From Varroa destructor (Eukaryota; Arthropoda; Arachnida; Mesostigmata; Varroidae): a stretch of DNA of 64,000 nt. Below the pieces are notes generated by a model. It was not told the origin of the DNA. It searched no databases and saw only the letters and a list, made by a program, of their open reading frames with translations. The stretch spans positions 50,652,486-50,716,485 of the forward strand of contig NW_019211456.1 in the NCBI RefSeq assembly GCF_002443255.2, read 5' to 3'. Shown in pieces: positions 56,948 through 64,000 of this stretch. How positions within the stretch are numbered: position 1 is the stretch's first letter; each line of letters begins with the position of its first letter. A program made the translations under genes and the position numbers.

Positions 56948-57803
56948 TATGTTGGGTGGTCGAAAAAAAGTACCGACAATTTTCAAGCCAAAATATTTTT
57001 TATATCTTGAATATCAAATGATATTACTTAACTAAATATGCGCTATTTTTATTGGCAACTTTCTGCAATTTTGCCGATAAGATCATAATACCATTACTGA
57101 AGAATACCTGTGGTTTTTGAAGAAAAATTGTGACAGGATACTTTTGCTGCTCTCTGTTGAGCTTTAATTAACATCATTAAAGGAATTTTGCCGAGACCGC
57201 ATAGTGCAAGATAGAGCGAGTAGTTGGACAGTGTAAGACTCGGGTATGCGGCGAATGCATTCAAATTATATATATATGAGAACACCTGTCCACTAGTTCC
57301 GACTGGTCGTTTTTTATTACTTTGTTATAATCTTGTTAGTCGTTGAAAGTAGAAGTCCGGATCAATCGTTTGTCAGGCGATAGCCTTCTTCGAATCGCAC
57401 CAAGCACATAGCATTACATTCTTTTACGTGACTCTGAGGTTTGTTACCGATTATGGAGTGAATTTTTTTTCACGAGGTACCGTAATATGTGGTTTACGTT
57501 TCATCACCTGTGATCAACTACTTCAACGGTTCGACTTCATTGCACTTTTGTGGCGTCCAAATATGGAACTTCTTCTTGCAGCCAGTTTTCTTCAAACGGT
57601 TTAAGACTGTTAGATGGTGGATACTTAGTTCTTTAGATATGCTAGGGCTATTTAAGTGTCGGTCTTGCTCAGCTTTTGCAATAATTTCATCAACTTTTTC
57701 CGTAATTGATTGATCACTACGAGAAGTACCTTTTACACGAATCTTTTCAGAACGAACGTGACAAAGCCATCTTTGGACCATTTCTTTCGACAATGCATCT
57801 CCG
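56948..57803 (-). mobile_element. Decayed mariner transposase relic with internal deletion (copy B)
   Basis: On the minus strand the N-terminal part is intact over about 90 residues (57803-57520): GDALSKEMVQRW, ITEKVDEIIAKAEQDRH, SIHHLTVLNRLKKTGCKKK, matching the mariner helix-turn-helix region. A catalytic stretch with stops follows (about 57520-57310), resembling the GDE-W block. The piece that should carry the second Asp is missing near 57300. The tail (about 57290-56998) reads FLQKPQVFFSNGIM and ends SAYLVK with a stop, the usual mariner C-terminus. A possible terminal repeat lies at 56948-56977 (TGTTGGGTGGTCG then AAAGTACCGAC); its partner at the other end was not found. A deletion derivative, not active. 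Confidence 0.85.
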
Positions 57804-59169
57804 CTATAGACAAATTGAATTTGTATGATCCTGGGTAGTACTTGTGCCTTTATGGTAATGAAATTATAAAATCTGACAAATTTTTGCAGAAATTTCATTC
57901 GTCTTCAAGATGATTTATTATAAATCTGAATAAAGGCATGCTAATAATAATTTTAGCACATCTTCTGCTGCCAAATCTCAGCCTCTAGATGACACTAGCA
58001 CTAACTCGGTTTATCTTGCATGAGATATATGAATTTAAAGCCACCCATTTGACAAAACGGTCACTGCTTTTTCGACAACTCAATATTACGGCCTACTCTC
58101 CCAATGTTATTACTGAAAAAATCGACAGGTATTCTCTTCTAAGCAAGGATTGGAGAGAGCTTATTTCTTAAGACGATCAAGCTGGTATTGTTAAGTGGTT
58201 GACTCAAAAACTATTGACTAAACTTATCTTATATATTTTACTCACTTCGAGCCTTGTCAAACATTGTACAATTGAATTCTCCTCGTAGGTTTTAGTATTA
58301 GCGCTCTGTAACTTGGGGGTAAAAATACTTTTTGGGTAGAACAATCAAAGGACTGAAAATGACTGTAGTGTAATTAAGAACAAAGAGAAGGAAGGGATTT
58401 TTTTAATCTGATCTGCAACAACGTTAACAACGCATTATATTAGCCAAAACGAACTAGTTAAATACGGACAGTACACTGGACAAAAGTACGTTACTACTCA
58501 TAAAAATACAATAAAAAAATGAATGAAATTATGAAGGTATGTTTTTATTTTATATTAGTGTTTATCTATACAAAAAGGATAACCCTGGTAAAAAAAAGAA
58601 TAGCACGACAATCAAATGCAAACAGTCAAATAGGTATACGTTTATGTTCGATAGTTGCCAGTAAACAGTGCGTTGTGCAATGAAATGTATGACATATATA
58701 TATATATATATATATATAACGGTGCAAGCAACATGATATTCAACATAAGTACATGTCTATGACTCTAGGGGCAGAGCAAATGGTTGTGAAGCGACCAATG
58801 ACGTCTAAGTTAAGCCAGTCCGTCTCATCTTTGGGGCAGCAATGAAAAGGCCAAAATCACGCAAGAGTTGTTTGAACGAGTGGCTTATTGAAAGTCGTCC
58901 CGTGTGGTGTTGGGCGCCAGGAAGCCCAAGCGATGGCCTGGGAAGTATGATCGACTTGCGAAAAGACGGAAATGGTCACCGAACCAGATCGTGAATCGTC
59001 GAAATTAGCAAGAAGTGGTTTTCGTTGCGTTCGACTTAAGGAGCACCATAGGTGAATCGTAGGAAAACTTTAAACAAAAGTTGCATGGGCATTTGTCCCG
59101 ATAGAGGCTGGTTTCCTCAGTCGCTACGAGGGTTGGCGAGATACTAAGCGAGTTCGTGAGTGCTAAACG
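57804..59169. other. No gene seen; possible 5' part of the Gypsy-type element
   Basis: 57804-58740 is AT-rich and empty. From about 58745 to 59169 the composition becomes GC-richer, as in the following retroelement fragment. It may be its leader or early gag, but no motif was recognised. Confidence 0.4.
58694..58718. repeat. (AT)12 microsatellite
   Basis: Twenty-five bases of AT dinucleotide, about 450 bp upstream of the Gypsy-type fragment. Confidence 0.97.
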
Positions 59170-60134
59170 GTATCAGCTAGACGCGTTGGGTATGAGTTTA
59201 GTGTGTCCTCGGATAACATTCTCAGGTAGGCGAGATCAGCACTTTTCTTTAATTTTCTCCCAGGGGCAAGAATAACTTCCTATGCCGAGTTGAAAGTTTG
59301 GATGGTGCAAGACTATATGCCAAAGAAGTTTTTTGATGGTGGGGCGTACGAAGCGAATTGCGCTAGCATTGTGTAGTTCTCTCCAGTTCGACGACGGAAA
59401 TGCGGCTTGAATCATTGGTTACTTACTAACTCGTTTACCATGAGCCTTTGCAACGGTGCCGATTTCGTGGCACATCAACTGGCGGGATATCGGTGGATAG
59501 TAGTTATCAGCGTACTGCTGAAGTCTGGAAAATGGACGGGTCTGTACTCACACAAAGCACGCTTTCCCATTTCGACCCCAAGAAATAAAAACCTTTATCC
59601 TGCAAACAGTCGGGGTCTTGACGCGTTTTCCATTGTCATTAAGGTCATACACACGCAAACTGTCCACTACCTGATGTCATGTTATTTTCCAAACAGAAAT
59701 TTGGACCAACACGGATGCTTATGTACGCGACTGCGATGTGGGTTAATTTGTACACTCCTTTCTATTCGGCAAGCGATTTGCTAATCCACCGCTAGAAAAT
59801 GAGTGTTAATACGATAGGGCGGGCAGCCGCTAGTACTACCACGAGAACAAAACTGGCTGTAGGTCTTGGTGTATGGGTACGTTGCGGCGTCGAATGCCGG
59901 CAGTTGTGCCACTCATTATTGGGTTGGGATAGCTATTGGATAAGTATACGAAAAGATCATTCACTTAGAGAAAGCGATGTACTACTGACCGCTAAAGCAT
60001 ATCGGCCGCGGAATCAAGACATCTCGCTCGGTAAACATGGCCAAGCTGCGACAAACGATATGGTACATTACCCCTTGAAACACGCTCATATAGTACTAGG
60101 CGACTATAAGGGGTTTCGTTCTGTGAAGCGTTAA
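59170..60134 (+). mobile_element. Decayed Ty3/Gypsy-type LTR retrotransposon fragment (gag, protease, start of RT)
   Basis: Read through several frames, the order of pieces matches a Gypsy-class polyprotein. A gag segment lies at about 59240-59340 (TSYAELKVWMVQDYMPKK). A degenerate pair of zinc knuckles lies at about 59520-59630 (SGKWTGLYSHKARF, then RNKNLY), where several cysteines have become other residues. The end of a retropepsin-like domain lies at about 59880-59960 (HSLLGWDSYWISIRKD, compare LLGRDWL). An RT leader lies at about 60020-60130 (YPLKHAHIVLGDYKGF). The sequence ends there; no RT palm or integrase was seen, and no LTR pair. Each single match is weak and the collinear order carries the call. 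Inactive. Confidence 0.55.
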
Positions 60135-61059
60135 TTCCTGAAAGCGAATGCCATCACTAAGCCGGTTCGTTTCCATGTACATCCTGCTGGTAACTTCCTA
60201 ATAACTAATGTCCTTAATAGAAGGTAACGCACCTGTTACGTCAAAATATTTTATACTAATGTTATATTTACTACTAGTGTTATGGTTTTTTTTTTACATG
60301 ACGCCATACCTGAAAAAAACTTAATGAAAATACTATAATGAGTTTAATATTCTTAATAATACCTCTATATTATGTGTACTTCCAATCACCCTCACGAAAT
60401 TGCTTTGAGGCAGGACAAACAGCGATCGGTGTCAGAAGCAGCGGCCCACGTAACTGTTAGAAACGTTCGACCGACACAACGGTAAACATCAATAACATAG
60501 TAGAAAAAAACTCAGTTATATAGTGCTTTATAGCTAATCCTCTTCTATCGGTGTACGTTTCTTGAGTCCTCGGCGGGTCATAACCGTACGCTTTATAACT
60601 ATTAATTAATTAGTAATTAGCTCATTTTTTGTACTTTATAAGGCGTTCCTACTTTTTTTTTATGGAGGGAGTGCTACATTGGATGACTTTTGTAACTTTT
60701 AATTTACATAAGATGCCAAATACACTTGAGGCTATGACTGGGAATGTAGCGCAGCTAGCAACGTGAAATATAAAATGGGATATTTCATATTACTACTAGT
60801 GATATTTTATATTACTTTTTGGCCTCTATTCCATGGAGCTTTAGTAGTTCTCAGACGGTTATACCAGAAGTAAGTGACCAAACGTCTGTACGATCATTTT
60901 AAGTGTCGTTACATGGAGACATAATGATTTCTGCTTTGATAGAGGCAGACGCACGTCCACGCCTATTATATAATCTCTTGCGGTTACTAGGTTATAACAC
61001 CCATGGACAGTGTAGCGAGTATTTTTGCGCGAAGCGATTTAGACTTAGCTTGTTCACAT
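60135..61059. other. No gene seen
   Basis: AT-rich sequence. ACTACTAGTG occurs twice (about 60270 and 60793). No frame of note until the weak 93-codon frame at 60903-61184 that runs into the GC-rich island. Confidence 0.5.
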
Positions 61060-61780
61060 TGAATTTTTATATATCTTATGTCGTACTTTTCTGCAGCTGC
61101 TTCTGTGCTTCAACGGCTGCTGTTGTGACGTTCAGGCTAATGGAGGAGAAGGTAAAGGGATCAGCGAGTGAATCGGTGTTTTGACTGCTGCTGAGCTGAC
61201 TGCTCAGACGTTTCCCTTCGCTTTTGCCCCGTTAGCCACGTTGTACCTTCCGACATTGCTACCGTTGGCCTTCCGCATTTCGTCTACTTCGTCTTCATCA
61301 GTCGTCCAAAAACCTTAAACGAACACGCACACCTAGTAGCCGTCGAGCAGAAGCAACGAACCCGTCGATGATTCGACTGCAGCCACCATTCCAGCCACTG
61401 CTTCTACTACCTATTTTATACCACTGTAGCTATATCACTGATCGTTGTTTTTGTGCTGTTACTGTTGCCGCCGTTTCTGCCGGTGCTGTTTCGACTGCAC
61501 TCCGCCCAATCTATGGCATTCACCGCCCTGTGTTAGCTGTAATAGTGATGATGGGCATTTGTTCGCCTTGTCGTCGTCTGTCTGTGAAGTAAAGAGAAGG
61601 AGGGGGCATTAAACGGGGCGGCGGGTTGAAATGGCCCCCATTGTCGATAATGTCGATAGCATTCTATTAGCGGCGATTCCACAGCTGACGGGAAAAGTTT
61701 AAAAAGCGCGGCGACGAGATCGCGAAAAGGCGCGCGTGAAACGCCGTAATTACGACAAAAGCGCACGCTTGTGTGGTGAG
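61060..61780. other. GC-rich island with CTG/CAG-type triplets
   Basis: A CpG- and triplet-rich block (CTGCTGAGCTG, CTGTTGCCGCCG) standing out from AT-rich flanks. Frames on both strands are short and overlap. No protein is recognised. Possible promoter/5' leader. Confidence 0.25.
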
Positions 61781-64000
61781 TGCCTCGTGGCCGTACCGAA
61801 TTAATCTTATATTTGGGTAGATTACGGGTAAACATGTAATATGCCACAGGTTGCGACTAGACACAAAATAAATTGCATCGTGTAGACGGTTAGATATTAT
61901 TTGTATGTTTGCCCTATTTATAGTCGTTGCGTTACTTTTCTCCAGGAAAATCTGCTCTCCCTTCTTGTGTATGTAGATATATATATATATATTACCCATT
62001 ACTACCTTTTCCTCTCAGTGTTTTACTCTCAGGTAACATTAGGGGTTTTGAAAATGGAACGCTGAAACCTATGCGAATTGCGAACGTAACACTGTGAATT
62101 ATGTCGTAATTTACGTTGGCAATACTTATGCTTGCAGTAGTGCAAGTATCGCCGATCAAGTGTATGACTGTTATCCAATCACTGAAATCAGGAAAGTGTG
62201 CATGGAAGAGGCTAATCCCTTAATCAAGAACAATTAAGTTCCATTTTTATGACAGACAATAATTAATCAGTGTGTAATATGTACCGCACAAGTCACTATA
62301 TTATTTATTTCATTCATATTTTATTAGTTTAAAAGTCTTGTGAAAGAGATGGTGGTAAAAACCTCTATTGCAGAGTACGGACTACCTAGTCGTAGTAAAA
62401 ATATGATTTCATTATGTGGCAGTTATGACAAAAAAATCGAGTCGTTTTGTAGTTACGCTGGCTTTCGGTGTGTTTTACGAGGTATGGACATTTTTGTTCT
62501 TGTTAGAACTATCGTTTGCTTCTAGCAACCGTTGCAGTCTAGTTTTATCGTTTAACGTACGTAAATATTCTATTAAGTGCAGCTATATTATATAAAAATG
62601 TTACAGGGTGATAAGTGTGACGAAATAAGTGACTCGCTAAAAGAGTGAATGTGTAACAGACAAGATAGTGTAATAGATGCACTTTCACTAGTCAATTGTG
62701 CAAAATGTAAATCGCACATGGCTAAGTCTAATGTGCAGTACATTAAATTATTCTGTAGAGCCATAAATTAAGGTATTAATAATAGTTCGATAATTACAAA
62801 ATAATTGGGTATTTGTTGAATCGTCGCCTACACAGGCTTATAGTACTGACAAGACGGCTCAACATTTTGTGTAACATTTGATTAGTATGTTATTCATAAG
62901 TTTTGATAAGCTTACAGAATTGAGCAAGCTAACCTTTCACGCTTTTGAAGTTAAAAGATTTATGCGATTTTCTGATTAGTCGTCTTAGTCATGGGCAAAG
63001 CAACGTGAGATTATCGTATAATCGACTTAAGCAATTACTCAGCGGGTTCAAAGCAAAATGAAAACAAACCATGAATGTCGTAGTGGAAGACTGCAAAAAA
63101 AAACATGAAGATTCGTTGATAATAAGCAAATTAAGTTCAGAACGAAATTTTTCATTTTGTCGCTAATTTTTCCAAGGTCTTTGTGATCTTACAGCTTATT
63201 GGTATGGTCTTTGCTGTTGCACGATGTAACGTATCCAGGTCTTAGCACCATCTTGAACAAAATTTTGTAGAACCCCCAGGCAGTCAGCTTTGCCTGCCCT
63301 TTTCATTGCTTTCCTATTTCAGTTAACGAAGATAGCATGGACTGTTATATTCTGATGCGAACATTTCACACACAAGTATAGACTTCTTAACAAACGTATC
63401 TTCTAATTAGCTATACTTGTCGAAATAATTCCGGCTCATCTATGATATGCTCAATATTAGTGCCACAATAGAACCGGTTAGCGCGCGCTATTTTCATATT
63501 ATTGATTACAATCATTATCACTCTCAATGGCATTGCGAACACGAGACGAAATCATATATATTATCAACATTGTAATGATTACCATAGTAAATCGTTTACG
63601 GCTCTGTAATACCGAGAGTCATCGAAGTATCTCAAAGCGGGAGTAATGCGTGGTTCTTTGTAGTTAGTGCTGCTGCTATAGTCGCCTAGACAAGACGAAA
63701 CTGAACCTAATTCCGTTAGACACCAAGAGACGTTCTTAAGTATTTAAATTTCTTTTTTTTCTTTCTATTCTTAGCGCTGCCTATTAGCCGTTTCCATTGC
63801 GCAAAGCGTGCATTACTTTCAGAGAATGTCAACAAAAAAAAAGGTTGCAACACTTTATATACTTAGCAGATGGGGTCAAAGTGCCTTCACATCTGATTTA
63901 AGAAAATAAAAATACAAAAAGCTGATAGGCCAGATAAATAAGGGGCTAGCTAATAGGCAAGTAAGCCATGCGCGCCATTGTCGGCGATAAAGCAACCCGT
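61781..64000. other. No gene seen
   Basis: AT-rich to the end of the window, with short frames only and no recognisable motif. Confidence 0.55.
61977..61992. repeat. (AT)8 microsatellite
   Basis: Short uninterrupted AT run. Confidence 0.95.

Noticed and set aside
58305..58345. Sequence resembling the possible terminal repeat of mariner copy B
   Set aside because: It shares only a T-run and a few bases with the repeat at 56948-56977, too little to call a partner terminus.

Overview
The window looks like nuclear DNA of an animal, most likely an arthropod. It is AT-rich, carries many microsatellites, has very little coding sequence, and holds one protein gene split by GT-AG introns plus decayed animal-type transposons. 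There are no operons, Shine-Dalgarno sites or other prokaryotic features. The intron-rich triosephosphate isomerase gene and the mariner relics fit an arthropod; a mite or other chelicerate is only a guess.

The one gene established with confidence is triosephosphate isomerase (TPI), on the minus strand. It is complete in seven coding exons between 49502 (ATG) and 45406 (stop). The exons join without a frame break into a 249-residue enzyme with every catalytic residue present. A possible initiator lies about 100 bp upstream of the ATG, and a possible poly(A) signal about 200 bp past the stop.

The rest is largely non-coding, with mobile-element debris. Two mariner-type transposase relics of the same subfamily lie at about 16690-17600 (plus) and 56948-57803 (minus). 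The C-terminal part of a third, more distant mariner lies at about 36400-36890 (minus). A badly decayed Ty3/Gypsy-type LTR retrotransposon fragment lies at about 59170-60134 (plus), running from late gag through zinc knuckles and protease to the start of reverse transcriptase. All carry stops and frameshifts and look dead.

Several GC- and CpG-richer islands stand out: about 17930-18420, 21330-22060, 32500-33560, 34930-36010, 43200-43640, 51100-52200 and 61060-61780. Some carry triplet-type repeats (CAG/CTG, ACC, GAC). They resemble promoter/5'-leader regions of large arthropod genes, and the 32.5-33.6 kb island ends in a short stretch that reads like a real coding exon, but no family is recognised. 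The longest open frame in the window (295 codons, 34695-35582) has no recognisable relative and may be chance. No RNA gene, CRISPR array or novel multigene system could be supported.
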